DNA from: Archangium lansingense | Lineage (GTDB): Bacteria > Myxococcota > Myxococcia > Myxococcales > Myxococcaceae | Assembly (NCBI RefSeq): GCF_026626635.1 | Contig: NZ_JAPNKA010000001.1 | Location: forward strand, 11,454,501 to 11,518,500 | DNA: 64,000 nucleotides | Reading direction: 5' to 3' | Shown here: piece by piece, positions 40,723 through 49,811 of the stretch | Numbering within the stretch: the first letter of the stretch is position 1 | Layout of the letters: every line of letters starts with the position of its first letter | Made by a program: the position numbers and the translations under genes | The notes under the pieces: generated by a model | Seen by the model: only the letters and a program-made list of their open reading frames with translations | Told to the model about the DNA's origin: nothing | Databases searched by the model: none

Positions 40723-42819
40723 TCAACGCTCGGCGTCGATGCCGGCGGTCGGGTAGCTGCTCGGGTACGGCGAGAGGAACGCCGCCTCCTGCCGCGCGAG
40801 CTCGGGCGTCATGGTCTTCAACTGCGCCTCAATCCCGGCGCGAGTGAGCCCCGGCGGGAGCTGCCCCTCGGGGATGACGGTCGGCACCGCCGCCTGGGCC
40901 ACGACCAGGTTCGTCTTCTCGGTCGGGTCCACCTCGAGGTTGTAGAGCTCCCACTGGTCCGCGACGGGCTTCTCGCTCCACGGGTCGCAGTAGCGCACCA
41001 GCTTCCACGGCCCCGAGCGCAGCGCCCGCACGTGGGCCGGCTGCACGACCGGCCCGGGCGTGAGCGCCGTGTACGTCTTGCGCACGTGGTCGACCGTCGC
41101 CTTGAACACGCGGTACTGGTCCCAGCCCTGCTCGTTGTGGGGGTCGTCGTCCTTGGGCAACGGCTCGGTGATCATGTCGTCGGTCACGAAGAGCGTCCCC
41201 TCGCGCGGCGTGCCATCGGGCCACAGCACCGGGCCTCCGCGCTGAGCGATCACGGGCGACAGGTCGATCCCCGGCAGCGGCGCGGCGAGGTGGGTCTTCG
41301 AGAGGCGGCGGCGGACGCCAGCGAGATCGAGCACCTCCTTGCCCGCTTCCTTGGCGAGGGTCCCCGTGGCGAGCCCGAGCAGGGTCGGGAGAATGTCGAC
41401 GTGGCTCGTCTGCGCGTGGATCGCCACCGGCCTCGGGCTCTCGTTGATCTTGGGGTTGCTCACGAGGAAGGGGACGTGCACCGTTTCCCGGTAGGCGCCG
41501 TGCCACTTCTCCATCATCATCCCGTGGCTCGCGCCGTACTCGCCGTGGTCCGCGGTGAAGACGACGAGGGTGTCGTCCTTGAGCCCGGAGCGCTCGAGGG
41601 TCTCGAGGACGCGAAGGATGTGCCGGTCCACCATCGCGATCGCGAACCCATAGTACTGGAGGAAGCCGAGGGCGGCGCCGGCCGCGTCCTTCTGGAGCTG
41701 GAAGGGGATGGCGCTGGCCAGGGTCGCTTCGACGGCGCGCTCGAGGATCGTCTCTTCATCATCTTTGTCGCCGACGATCGCCTGCGCGGCGGCCAGGCCC
41801 ACCTTGGCGGCGAGGCCGATGCCGCACTTCAACGAGTAGTCGTACTGCGCGCTGGGCTTGTTGTTCTCGAGCAGGTCCTCGTCCTGGGTCGGCGAGGGGG
41901 TCGCGCAGTCCTGGGGGAAGCCCGTCGGGTTCAGCGGGATCCGGAAGGTGCCCTGGGTCGGCTCGGCGCTGTAGGTGCCCTGGGTCGGGACGGGCACCGA
42001 GCCGCCGGGGCCGACGAGTTCCTGCGGGAGCCAGGTGCGCGTCGGGGCGTCGTAGGTCGCCGGCCTGAGCGCACGGGTGAGCGACGGGTACACCGCGATG
42101 TCGTGGGGGTTGGTGAACGAGCAAACCGCGAGGAAGGGGCGGGTGGGCGGCGTCGTGCTGCTGTTCGGGAAGTCGACGGAGAGCTGCGCCGAAGTGCGGT
42201 CGAACGGCACGCCGAGGCCCCGCGCCTGCAAGAAGGAGCAGGCCAGGTCGGCGAACTGGAAGTCCCGGTAGGCGCCCATGTTGTTGGTCGACGCGCCATG
42301 CGGCTCGGGCCACGACAGCTCCCAGTCTTCGAAGCCGTACGCGCGCAGCGTGTGGTCGAGCGGGTCGCTGACGTGCCACTTGCCGAAGTAGTGGGTGCTG
42401 TAGCCCAGCTCGCGGAACCAGTCGCCGATCGTGGGCGCTCCGTCGTGGCGGAGCCAGGGGAAGTTGCTCGCGTTGCCGCTCTTGAACAGACCGTCCGTCT
42501 GCGTGACCCCGGTGCGCGGGCCGTACTGGCCGGTGAAGATGGAGGCGCGGCTCGGGATGCAGGCGCTCTCCGCGATCATGTGGTCGGTGAAGACGACCGC
42601 GTGCTCCCGCAGCTTGCAGAAGCCGGGGAAGTGCTCGGCGTATGCGTTCCCCTCGAGGCTGCCCAGGAACGAAAGGATCTCCTTCATCGGGTTGGCGAAG
42701 CCTCCATCCCCCGGCTCGGGGTAGCGGAGCTGATCGACCATAATCATGAGGATGTTCGGTAGCTTCGAGAAGAGCGCTTCGATGGGCTTGTCGGGGCTCT
42801 CGGTGGGCTCGTCGGTCAT
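40723..42819 (-). CDS. Type I sulfatase
   Basis: This 698-residue enzyme of the alkaline-phosphatase superfamily has the metal site LPNILMIMVDQLR, the formylglycine motif ACIPSRASIFTGQYG (Cys is the residue converted to formylglycine), GYSTHYFGKWH and VFTADHGEYGASHG. All expected type I arylsulfatase residues are visible. An insertion with repeated PTQGTYS/PTQGTF segments (about 265-320) is unusual. No signal peptide is seen, which suggests a cytoplasmic or unusually exported enzyme. The substrate is unknown. It stands alone, and an IS91 scrap lies just upstream of its start, so its original promoter may have been displaced. Confidence 0.9.
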   Translation of the reverse strand: MTDEPTESPDKPIEALFSKLPNILMIMVDQLRYPEPGDGGFANPMKEILSFLGSLEGNAYAEHFPGFCKLREHAVVFTDHMIAESACIPSRASIFTGQYGPRTGVTQTDGLFKSGNASNFPWLRHDGAPTIGDWFRELGYSTHYFGKWHVSDPLDHTLRAYGFEDWELSWPEPHGASTNNMGAYRDFQFADLACSFLQARGLGVPFDRTSAQLSVDFPNSSTTPPTRPFLAVCSFTNPHDIAVYPSLTRALRPATYDAPTRTWLPQELVGPGGSVPVPTQGTYSAEPTQGTFRIPLNPTGFPQDCATPSPTQDEDLLENNKPSAQYDYSLKCGIGLAAKVGLAAAQAIVGDKDDEETILERAVEATLASAIPFQLQKDAAGAALGFLQYYGFAIAMVDRHILRVLETLERSGLKDDTLVVFTADHGEYGASHGMMMEKWHGAYRETVHVPFLVSNPKINESPRPVAIHAQTSHVDILPTLLGLATGTLAKEAGKEVLDLAGVRRRLSKTHLAAPLPGIDLSPVIAQRGGPVLWPDGTPREGTLFVTDDMITEPLPKDDDPHNEQGWDQYRVFKATVDHVRKTYTALTPGPVVQPAHVRALRSGPWKLVRYCDPWSEKPVADQWELYNLEVDPTEKTNLVVAQAAVPTVIPEGQLPPGLTRAGIEAQLKTMTPELARQEAAFLSPYPSSYPTAGIDAER

Positions 42820-42824
42820 GGTGC

Positions 42825-42877
42825 CTCCTGTGTGGGCGGGTGAGGTTCAGCTTGGGTGGGGGCACCAGGGACGCCAC
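42825..42877 (-). pseudogene. IS91 transposase scrap upstream of sulfatase
   Basis: The minus strand reads MASLVPPPKLNLTRPH, matching the ASLVPPPRANLTRFHG motif of the IS91 relic at 18600-19008. Only about 16 codons survive, ending just before the sulfatase start. Confidence 0.6.
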
Positions 42878-42920
42878 ACGCCTGGCACCGTGCTGTCGTG
42901 GAGAAGGTCACCACCCTGTC

Positions 42921-43757
42921 TCAATCCTTCTCCAGTGAAGGGATTTTCCGTCCACGAGCAGGCCCGCCCACCAGAGAGGAGGGCGCACAGCCGAATTCCT
43001 CCCGGAAGGCCTGCGTGAAATGACTGTGGGATGAAAAGCCCATGGCAAGGGCAAGCTCGGTCAAACGTCCGGCAGCGCCCGGGAGCTCGAAGAGGGCCGC
43101 GCGAAGCCTCACTCGGGTGAGGTGCCGGTGCAGGGTCTCACCCGTCACGGCCCGGAAGACACGGCTCGCGTGAAAGGGAGAGGTGCGGCACGCGAAGGCC
43201 ATGACCTCCAAAGACAAACGCTCCTTGAAGCGAGTGGCCATCACGTGTTGCAGTTCCTCGCTCAAGCGGCGCCATGCGCGGGAAACGCTCCGAGCCCGTT
43301 CCGGTTGAGCCCCCGCATCCGACAACACACACCGTACCAGCGACAACGCAGTCTCCTCCCGGGCCAGTGGATCCTCGGAGTGCAAGAGCTGGGCATGAAG
43401 GCGCGCGGCTTGCGGTGAAATGGAACAGCTTCGCGTGGGCAGACGAGGAATCAGCTCCTCGGCCAGTGCGCCCCGGAGCAGGAGCAGCGTGCCCCGCTGA
43501 GGACGTTCCGTGGGAGCGGCCATCCAATACTCATCCGATGGTGCATGGAGCGCGGCCGTCGTCGGATCCACCACGTTGCGTTGATGCCCCAGGTCACGCA
43601 CGTGCGTTCCAGTCTGGAGGAGATCCACCTCGTAATAGAGGGCTCTCTCCCGCCAGCAGGGAGGACGCGGCGAGCCGCCAGCGCAATGCCATTCACCCAC
43701 GAAGAACTCACGCCCGTGGAGCAGCGTGCGCATTGGAAAGGCGAGTTCCCAGTTCAT
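42921..43757 (-). CDS. AraC-family transcriptional regulator
   Basis: The C-terminal 100 residues of this 278-residue protein carry the double helix-turn-helix of AraC/XylS proteins: MAFACRTSPFHASRVFRAVT, then LTELALAMGFSSHSHFTQAFREEFGCAPS. The N-terminal part (FFVGEWHC, YYEVDLLQTG, RRNVVDPTTAALH-like segments) resembles a cupin ligand domain. The start is uncertain: MNWELAF at 43757 fits best, and an alternative is 43799, upstream. It is divergent from the NTF2-like gene and probably regulates it. The effector is unknown. Confidence 0.85.
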   Translation of the reverse strand: MNWELAFPMRTLLHGREFFVGEWHCAGGSPRPPCWRERALYYEVDLLQTGTHVRDLGHQRNVVDPTTAALHAPSDEYWMAAPTERPQRGTLLLLRGALAEELIPRLPTRSCSISPQAARLHAQLLHSEDPLAREETALSLVRCVLSDAGAQPERARSVSRAWRRLSEELQHVMATRFKERLSLEVMAFACRTSPFHASRVFRAVTGETLHRHLTRVRLRAALFELPGAAGRLTELALAMGFSSHSHFTQAFREEFGCAPSSLVGGPARGRKIPSLEKD

Positions 43758-43809
43758 TCGAGCAAGATTCTGACAGCGGCCGTGCCGGCCAGGTTCCATA
43801 TTGGCGGCC

Positions 43810-44340
43810 ATGCGAACCGTTCCTGTCAACGAACTTCTGCTCGTGGCCGCAGGCGCCCATGCCCCAGAGACAACCCCTCCTTCCGTCCATGTTGAGACGG
43901 TGCCCGCCAATCCGGAAGATGTCAGCACCATTGACGGGGTGATACGCGCCTTCTACGAGGTCGTGAATGTAGCCCCGGACGCACCGCGGCAGTGGGCCAG
44001 GGACAGGACGCTCTACGCTCCGTGGATCCACTTCGTCGCGATTGGGAGCAAGCTGACGGTGTTCGATCATCCGTCCTTCGTGGCACAAGCGGAGCCGCTG
44101 ATGCGCGAGGGTTTCCGTGAGCCGGAGCTCCGCCGCATCGTGCACCGCTATGGCAACATTGCCCATGTGGCGTCCAGCTATGAGCTGCTCAGGCGCTCGG
44201 ATGGCAGCCGGTATACTCGAGGCGTCAATTACATCCAGCTCTATTTCGACGGTCAGCGCTGGTGGATCGCAAGCGTGGTCTGGCAGGACGAGGACGCGGA
44301 GCACCCCATCCCACCGGAGCTCCTGCCACCCTCGCCGTAA
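43810..44340 (+). CDS. NTF2-like / SnoaL-type protein
   Basis: This 176-residue protein begins MRTVPVNELLLVAAGAHAPE, which could be a short export signal. The rest has the NTF2-like alpha+beta fold pattern: TIDGVIRAFYEVVN, FEVLDHP-like VFDHPSFV, VHRYGNIAHVASSYELL, then RYTRGVNYIQLYFDGQRWWI. Members bind small molecules or act as small lyases, but no active-site pair is obvious. Its start region overlaps the promoter of the divergent AraC gene, which suggests control by that regulator. A TTG at 43801 is an alternative start. Confidence 0.75.
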   Translation: MRTVPVNELLLVAAGAHAPETTPPSVHVETVPANPEDVSTIDGVIRAFYEVVNVAPDAPRQWARDRTLYAPWIHFVAIGSKLTVFDHPSFVAQAEPLMREGFREPELRRIVHRYGNIAHVASSYELLRRSDGSRYTRGVNYIQLYFDGQRWWIASVVWQDEDAEHPIPPELLPPSP

Positions 44341-44363
44341 GCCTGGGCTTGAGCCGGTGACTC

Positions 44364-44462
44364 CCTCAAGCGGGGACGGAGGCGGGCCCCCAGAAGGAGA
44401 GCCTCTGCTTGGCCGCGACGGTGGAGGAGCCGAGGAAGCAGAGGATGGCGCGGGTGGATTGA
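44364..44462 (+). repeat. IS91-derived repeat
   Basis: CTCAAGCGGGGACGGAGGCG and the following roughly 80 bases match 18829-18930, which code inside the IS91 relic, with few changes. Here no frame is kept. A shorter piece of the same (GATGGCGCGGGTGGATTG) occurs at 50957-50974. Confidence 0.75.
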
Positions 44463-44472
44463 TGCGGCGGCC

Positions 44473-44916
44473 GTGTTCTCCGTGCTGACGCGGCTCCTGG
44501 CTGTCGGTGGTCTCGGCATGGTGGTCACGGCGCTCGAGGCGCGTTGCGGAAGCGTGTCCCTCGATGGGTACGGTGGACGGGTGGGCGCCTTCCCACACCT
44601 CGCGGGTGCGTTCGCCGTGCTCGGTGCGGCAGGGGTAGGCCTGCCCGCCACAGCGGGGTTTGTCGCCGATGACCTCCTCCTTCATGCGGCCTGGGAGGAG
44701 AGCATCGTCGCGACCGCGGCGTTGATCCTCGCCAGCGTCCTGCTCGCGATCGCCACACTCCGGGGCTACACGCGAGTGTTCCTCGGGGCGCCGGTCCGCT
44801 CCGTTGCGCCGGACCTGCTCCTGCGAGAGCGCGTCGTCGTCGTGGGAATCATCACGGCGCTGCTCGTGCTGGGCATGGCGCCCCAGGTCATCATCGGCGG
44901 TCTGCCCCTTCCCTGA
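44473..44916 (+). pseudogene. Complex I antiporter-type subunit, C-terminal fragment
   Basis: This 147-residue membrane protein piece contains FAVLGAAGVGLPATAGFVAD, typical of the late helices of NuoL/NuoM-like and related proton-conducting subunits, and three more hydrophobic helices (ATAALILASVLLAIATL, VVGIITALLVLGMAP). The family is normally 450-600 residues, so the first two-thirds are missing. An IS91 scrap directly precedes it. It may still be translated from ATG 44473 but is unlikely to function. Confidence 0.65.
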
Positions 44917-45062
44917 GGTCGGAGCAACCCTCCTGGCGGCGGGTTCGATGCCCGCTGTTCCCAAGGTGTGCGCCCCTCGCACCTTATGATTCCCGGACTG
45001 GGACTGTTGGAAAGCATTCACTCCCAGTATTGTTCCGCTCAAGTCCCAGAAAGAGGGGGTCC

Positions 45063-47552
45063 ATGAGCGAGACCCGAGCGCCCGCCTTTTCCTTCAAGGT
45101 GGGGTCCTACGAGGCGGAGAGCCTGTCAGTCAGCCACATCTCGGGACGTGAGGGGCTCAACCGCCTCTACGAGTTCCAGGTGGATTTCCATCCACTGGAG
45201 GACGAGCCCCTGGAAGCGCAGGAGCTGTTGGGAGCCGAAGCGCTCCTGACGGTGCTTCTGCCCGAGGGGAGGACGCGTCATGTCCACGGGCGGGTGCGCG
45301 CGGTGGACACGCTGAGCCAGCAGGGAGGGCGTTGGCGGTACCAGGCCTCGGTGGTGCCCAGGGCCTGGTGGCTCACGCGGGTGAAGCGCAGCCGCATCTT
45401 CCAGGGCAAGACGGTGCCGCAGATAGTGAAGGCGGTGCTGGAGGAGGGGGGCGTGGAGGTGAAGCTGTCGCTGAGCGGCAGCCACGAGGCGCGTGAGTAC
45501 TGCACGCAGTACCGGGAGACGGACTTCGCCTTCGTGAGCCGGCTCATGGAGTGGGAGGGCCTCTTCTACTTCTTCCAGCACACGGAGGACGGGCATGTGC
45601 TGGTGGTGGGAGACAAGCCCAACGTGCACGAGGCGCTGCCGGGCGGGGCCAAGCTGCCACTGCGAGAGAACGAGGGCCTGGCCGAGGACAAGGAGTACCT
45701 CTCCTCGCTGCAGCGGGTGCACCGGTTGAGGCCGGGCAAGGTGCACCTGAAGGACTACGACTTCGAGAAGCCCTCACTGGACGTGTCGGGCAAGACGCAG
45801 GACTCCAGCAACGGACAGGATGCGCTGGAGGTGTACGACTATCCGGGCGAGTACGTGGCGCCCGCGGTGGGCAAGGGCGCGGCGAAGGTGCGGCTGGAAG
45901 AGGCGGTGCAGGCGGCCCGCACGCTGGAGGGCGAGGGCGTGTGCCCGCGGCTGACACCGGGCTATCGCTTCGAGGTGGAGGACGCGGGCGTCCACGCCGG
46001 CGAGTACGTGGTGGTGGAGGTGGTGCACTCGGGCCAGCAGCCGGAGACGCGGGGGAGCAGGGAAGCGCTGGGCAACCTGTACCGCAACAGCTTCAAGTGC
46101 ATGCCGTCCAGCGTGCCCTTCCGGCCCAGGCGTACGACGCCCCTGCCGCACATCCCCGGATTGCAGACGGCGACGGTGGTGGGGCCGGGGGGCGAAGAAA
46201 TCCACACGGACGAGCATGGGCGCATCAAGGTGCAGTTCCACTGGGACCGGGAGGGCCAGCGGGACGACAAGGCCTCGTGCTGGGTGCGCGTGGGACAGGC
46301 GTGGGGTGGCCCGGCGTGGGGCGCGCTGTACCTGCCGAGAATGGGGCAGGAGGTGGTGGTGCGCTTCCTGGAGGGCAACCCGGACAGGCCGCTGATTGCC
46401 GGCACCGTGTACAACGGAAGCAACCCGACGCCCTACGCGCTGCCGGACGACAAGACGAAGTCCACCCTCAAGAGCGCCTCCAGCCTGGGCAGTGACGGCT
46501 TCAACGAGTTCCGGATAGAGGACTCGGCCGGAGAGGAGGAGCTCTTCGTCCACGGGCAGAAGGACGAGGACCTCGTCACCGAGGACGACAAGGACCAGCA
46601 GGTGATGGGCTACGAGGATTTGCTGGTGAAGAAGGAGCGCGCCCGCACGGTGGAGGGCAACCAGTTCCTCTTCGTTGCCCTCGAGGATGACAGCCTCGTG
46701 GAGGGTAACCAATCGCTGAAGGTGCTCGAGAACCGCACCACCAACACCAGCGGGAGTCACAGCGAGACGGTGGAAGGAAACCAGACCATCACCGTAGCGA
46801 AGAACTTCACGGCGATCGTCACGCAGGCGGCCTCGGAGTCGGTGGGGGCCGCCAAGGCCCTCACCATTGGCGCGGGCTACATCGTCAACGTGGCGTTGGC
46901 CTTCAACGAGGCTGTTGGCGGCCTCAAGTCCGAGCAGATTGCTGGAGCGCACACCGAGTATGTCATTGGCAGCCGCCAGGAGAGCGTCTCCAAGGACAGT
47001 GAGCGCAAGGTCTCCAAGGGGTATGCGACGGAGGTGAAGGGACAGCTCACCCAGACGGTGGGCAAGGACCAGAAGCAAGACGTCGGAGCCGAGTCCCAGC
47101 TGGAGGTGACCGAGGCTGTGGCCTGGCTGGCCAAGACGTTCTCCCTCAAGGCCGACAAGTTCTCGCTCATCGTCAACGAGAAGCTCATCCTCTCCATCGA
47201 GAAGTCCGGCAACGTCCAGCTCTTCGCCCAGTCGCTCACCCTGGAGGGCACGGACATCAAGATGAAGGGTGCCAAGATTCAGATGCTGGCCGCCGGCTCC
47301 CTCAAGGACAAATCCGCCAGCCTCAAGGACATCGAGAAGCTGGAGGACGCCAAGCCCGGCCCCATGGAGTTCCAGCTCAAGGGACCTGATGGCAAGGCCC
47401 TCGCGAACGTCGCCTATGAAGTAGAGCTGCCAGATGGCACCCTCAAGAAGGGCCGGCTCGATGGCAGTGGGCGCGCGAAGCTGGAGGACGTCCCCCCCGG
47501 CCAGTGCCGCATCTCCTTCCCGGACCTCGAGGCGGGCGTCTTCAAGAGCTGA
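45063..47552 (+). CDS. vgrG: Type VI secretion tip protein VgrG
   Basis: The 829-residue product starts at ATG 45063 behind GAGGGGG. Residues about 10-400 form the gp27-like base (GREGLNRLYEFQVDFHPLED, YRETDFAFVSRLMEWEGLFYFF). The gp5-like OB domain follows (about 385-480, GRIKVQFHWDREG, CWVRVGQAWGGPAWGALYLPR). A needle of repetitive beta (EGNQ..TV repeats) covers about 520-700. The C-terminal 60 residues (FQLKGPDGKALANVAYEVEL) form a transthyretin-like extension, often an adaptor for cargo. The LysM-amidohydrolase gene starts 45 bp downstream and is the likely cargo. No other type VI gene is in the window, so this is an orphan vgrG island. Confidence 0.93.
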   Translation: MSETRAPAFSFKVGSYEAESLSVSHISGREGLNRLYEFQVDFHPLEDEPLEAQELLGAEALLTVLLPEGRTRHVHGRVRAVDTLSQQGGRWRYQASVVPRAWWLTRVKRSRIFQGKTVPQIVKAVLEEGGVEVKLSLSGSHEAREYCTQYRETDFAFVSRLMEWEGLFYFFQHTEDGHVLVVGDKPNVHEALPGGAKLPLRENEGLAEDKEYLSSLQRVHRLRPGKVHLKDYDFEKPSLDVSGKTQDSSNGQDALEVYDYPGEYVAPAVGKGAAKVRLEEAVQAARTLEGEGVCPRLTPGYRFEVEDAGVHAGEYVVVEVVHSGQQPETRGSREALGNLYRNSFKCMPSSVPFRPRRTTPLPHIPGLQTATVVGPGGEEIHTDEHGRIKVQFHWDREGQRDDKASCWVRVGQAWGGPAWGALYLPRMGQEVVVRFLEGNPDRPLIAGTVYNGSNPTPYALPDDKTKSTLKSASSLGSDGFNEFRIEDSAGEEELFVHGQKDEDLVTEDDKDQQVMGYEDLLVKKERARTVEGNQFLFVALEDDSLVEGNQSLKVLENRTTNTSGSHSETVEGNQTITVAKNFTAIVTQAASESVGAAKALTIGAGYIVNVALAFNEAVGGLKSEQIAGAHTEYVIGSRQESVSKDSERKVSKGYATEVKGQLTQTVGKDQKQDVGAESQLEVTEAVAWLAKTFSLKADKFSLIVNEKLILSIEKSGNVQLFAQSLTLEGTDIKMKGAKIQMLAAGSLKDKSASLKDIEKLEDAKPGPMEFQLKGPDGKALANVAYEVELPDGTLKKGRLDGSGRAKLEDVPPGQCRISFPDLEAGVFKS

Positions 47553-47597
47553 CGCTCCCTCCCCTTACCTCCCCTTCTTCCTCCTCTTCCCTACGCC

Positions 47598-49799
47598 ATG
47601 AAGACCTATATCGTCCAGGACGGTGATACCCCCCAGGCCATCGCCTCCCTGTTTGGCTTCAAGCAATGGAGCAACATCTACGAGCACAAGGCCAATGAGA
47701 AGCTCCGTGGCCAGCGCGGCCCCAACGAGCTGAAGACGGGGGACACGGTCAGCATCCCCGACGCCTATGCCGAGGTGATGAGCGGTTCGAGCGCCCAGCT
47801 CCAGGCCTCGGAGCTGGTGTCCCTGCCACCGGTCGTCATCGACGCGCACATGCACATCATGAGCGGCAACTGCCTGCCGTTCCCGGTGCTCAACTACACC
47901 CAGCTCGAGGTCAAGGCCCGCTTCATGGCCAACCCCAGTGGCTCGCGCCGGACCCTCAATACGGTAGGCAATCTCTTCAGCTTCCTCCCCATGCTGCGCA
48001 TCGCCGGCTGGTCCCACCGCTCGACGCTGAAGATCGGCCACGACACCGTCAAGAGCAACGACAGCCTCCCTTCCACCATTCGCAAGACCCCCTCTACCAA
48101 GCACCTGCGCGACGGGCAGAACTCCTTCCTGGGCATCTCCATCGCGCTTCCCATGGACATGGACCTCTGCCACCTCGATGGCTACAAGGGCAGGAGCGTC
48201 TACGAAGTAGAGCCCCAGCCCGATGGAGATCCGCGCTACACCTTCAACGTCCGGCTCACCGGGCGCCTCGACGAGCGCGAGGACAAGATCTACGCCCACC
48301 CCCTCGAGTGGCGCGCCTATCAGAAGTGGTCCGAGCAGGTGCTGGAGACGAAGCTGGCGTGCAGCTCCAAGCCCCTGCGGCTCATCCCCATGTACCACTA
48401 CGAGCCGCGCCGCTTCATCCAGTGGACGGGCAAGAGCGCGACGCTCGCCGCGAACTGGGACGTCCCCTTCAAGCACGTGGCCACCCAGAAGAAGGAGGGC
48501 CTCTTCGCCGGCTTCAAGATGTACACGCCCCAGGGGTACACGCCCACCGACGAGCTCGTCCCCAGCCTGGAGAAATTCTTCGCCCGATGCGCCAGCGATG
48601 ACATCCCCATCATGACGCACTGCACTCCCAGCGGGCACTACACGCACGACCGCAAGCTCTTCATCGACCTCGACCCGGCGGCGGCGGAGGGGCTCAGCCA
48701 GGAGGACAAGGACGCCTACAAGGAGGCCTCGAACAAGCGCGAGAAGTACCTCGATGCCAAGGAGCACCTCGCGAAGGCGGAAAAGAAGTTCGACGGCTAC
48801 ATGCGCCAGTACGGGCTACCCCAGGACGCCTATGCCTGGGGCATGCAGGGCGAGCTCACTCCGATGATGCCCGCGACGCTTCCCAGCGATCCCGAGTACT
48901 GGAAGGCCTACGACGAGTACCAGACGGCGCTCTCGGCCAACGACGAGGCCCAGGAGGCCTACGACGAGCTCGCGCGTGAGCTCCGCCTCACCCGGTCCGA
49001 TCCCAAGCGCCTCAAGTACTTCAAGGAGAAGTATCTGCACCCGGACGCGTGGGCTCTGCTCATGCAGAAGAACCCCACACTGCGCCTGTGCCTGGCGCAC
49101 TTCGCCTCCGACAAGCACATCTGGTGGGGCTACCACGACAACCCCGGTGGGCCGTGCCGGGACGGGGATGGCGTCACGTACGACCGCAACTGGGTCAGCG
49201 CCATCGTCGAGCTCTGCGAGAAGTACAAGCACTTCTACACGGACCTCTCGTACCTGCCGCTCATGCGCTCCATCACGTCGTACGACATGTCCGGGAAGGA
49301 GCAGAAGCGATACGAGAAGAAGGCGGACGCCGTGCGCTACTGGAGCGCCCTGGCGAAGGTGTGCAAGCACGAGCACATGCTCAAGAAGATCATGTTCGGC
49401 ACCGACTGGTACATGATCCTCGCCGAGCCCATGGGCTATCAGGACTGGTTCAAGGAGGCCATGGAAGGGCTGGCGCTGGTGGAGGCGGAGTTGAAGCTGC
49501 CTCGCAAGGTCAACCTCTTCTACCAGTTCGCCATCGTCAACCCGATGCGCTTCTACGGCTTGGGGAAGATCGCCGACAACCTCAAGAAGGGGATCGAGAC
49601 CTTCATGAACGGCCCCGAGGTGGACAAGCGCATGAAGAAGAAACACTTCCAGGACACGCCGGAGAAGCTCCAGCGCAACTACACCATCCTCAAGAACCTC
49701 GCGGCGGTCCTCGACACGTTGGAGAAGGAAGCGGGAGAGGATGGCGCCCTGCTCTATGAGGACCAGGTGCGTTTCGTGAACGTGCTCGCCGACTCTTGA
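47598..49799 (+). CDS. LysM-amidohydrolase fusion, candidate type VI effector
   Basis: This 733-residue protein starts with a LysM-like module (1-60, TYIVQDGDTPQAIASLFGF, GPNELKTGDTVSIP). It continues with an amidohydrolase-like TIM barrel: metal ligands His84 and His86 in VIDAHMHI, later PIMTHCTPSG, LCLAHFAS and the Asp of MFGTDWYM. A coiled-coil insertion lies at about 370-480. There is no signal peptide, so export by the neighbouring VgrG is plausible. LysM would hold it to murein, but the barrel's substrate is unknown; these enzymes hydrolyse amides, esters or deaminate. Context and architecture suggest an antibacterial effector. That is inference. Confidence 0.8.
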   Translation: MKTYIVQDGDTPQAIASLFGFKQWSNIYEHKANEKLRGQRGPNELKTGDTVSIPDAYAEVMSGSSAQLQASELVSLPPVVIDAHMHIMSGNCLPFPVLNYTQLEVKARFMANPSGSRRTLNTVGNLFSFLPMLRIAGWSHRSTLKIGHDTVKSNDSLPSTIRKTPSTKHLRDGQNSFLGISIALPMDMDLCHLDGYKGRSVYEVEPQPDGDPRYTFNVRLTGRLDEREDKIYAHPLEWRAYQKWSEQVLETKLACSSKPLRLIPMYHYEPRRFIQWTGKSATLAANWDVPFKHVATQKKEGLFAGFKMYTPQGYTPTDELVPSLEKFFARCASDDIPIMTHCTPSGHYTHDRKLFIDLDPAAAEGLSQEDKDAYKEASNKREKYLDAKEHLAKAEKKFDGYMRQYGLPQDAYAWGMQGELTPMMPATLPSDPEYWKAYDEYQTALSANDEAQEAYDELARELRLTRSDPKRLKYFKEKYLHPDAWALLMQKNPTLRLCLAHFASDKHIWWGYHDNPGGPCRDGDGVTYDRNWVSAIVELCEKYKHFYTDLSYLPLMRSITSYDMSGKEQKRYEKKADAVRYWSALAKVCKHEHMLKKIMFGTDWYMILAEPMGYQDWFKEAMEGLALVEAELKLPRKVNLFYQFAIVNPMRFYGLGKIADNLKKGIETFMNGPEVDKRMKKKHFQDTPEKLQRNYTILKNLAAVLDTLEKEAGEDGALLYEDQVRFVNVLADS

Positions 49800-49811
49800 A
49801 CCGGGACTTCC

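Noticed and set aside
40672..42762. Long open frame antisense to the sulfatase
   Set aside because: The opposite strand has the complete sulfatase motif set; this frame is a GC-driven shadow.
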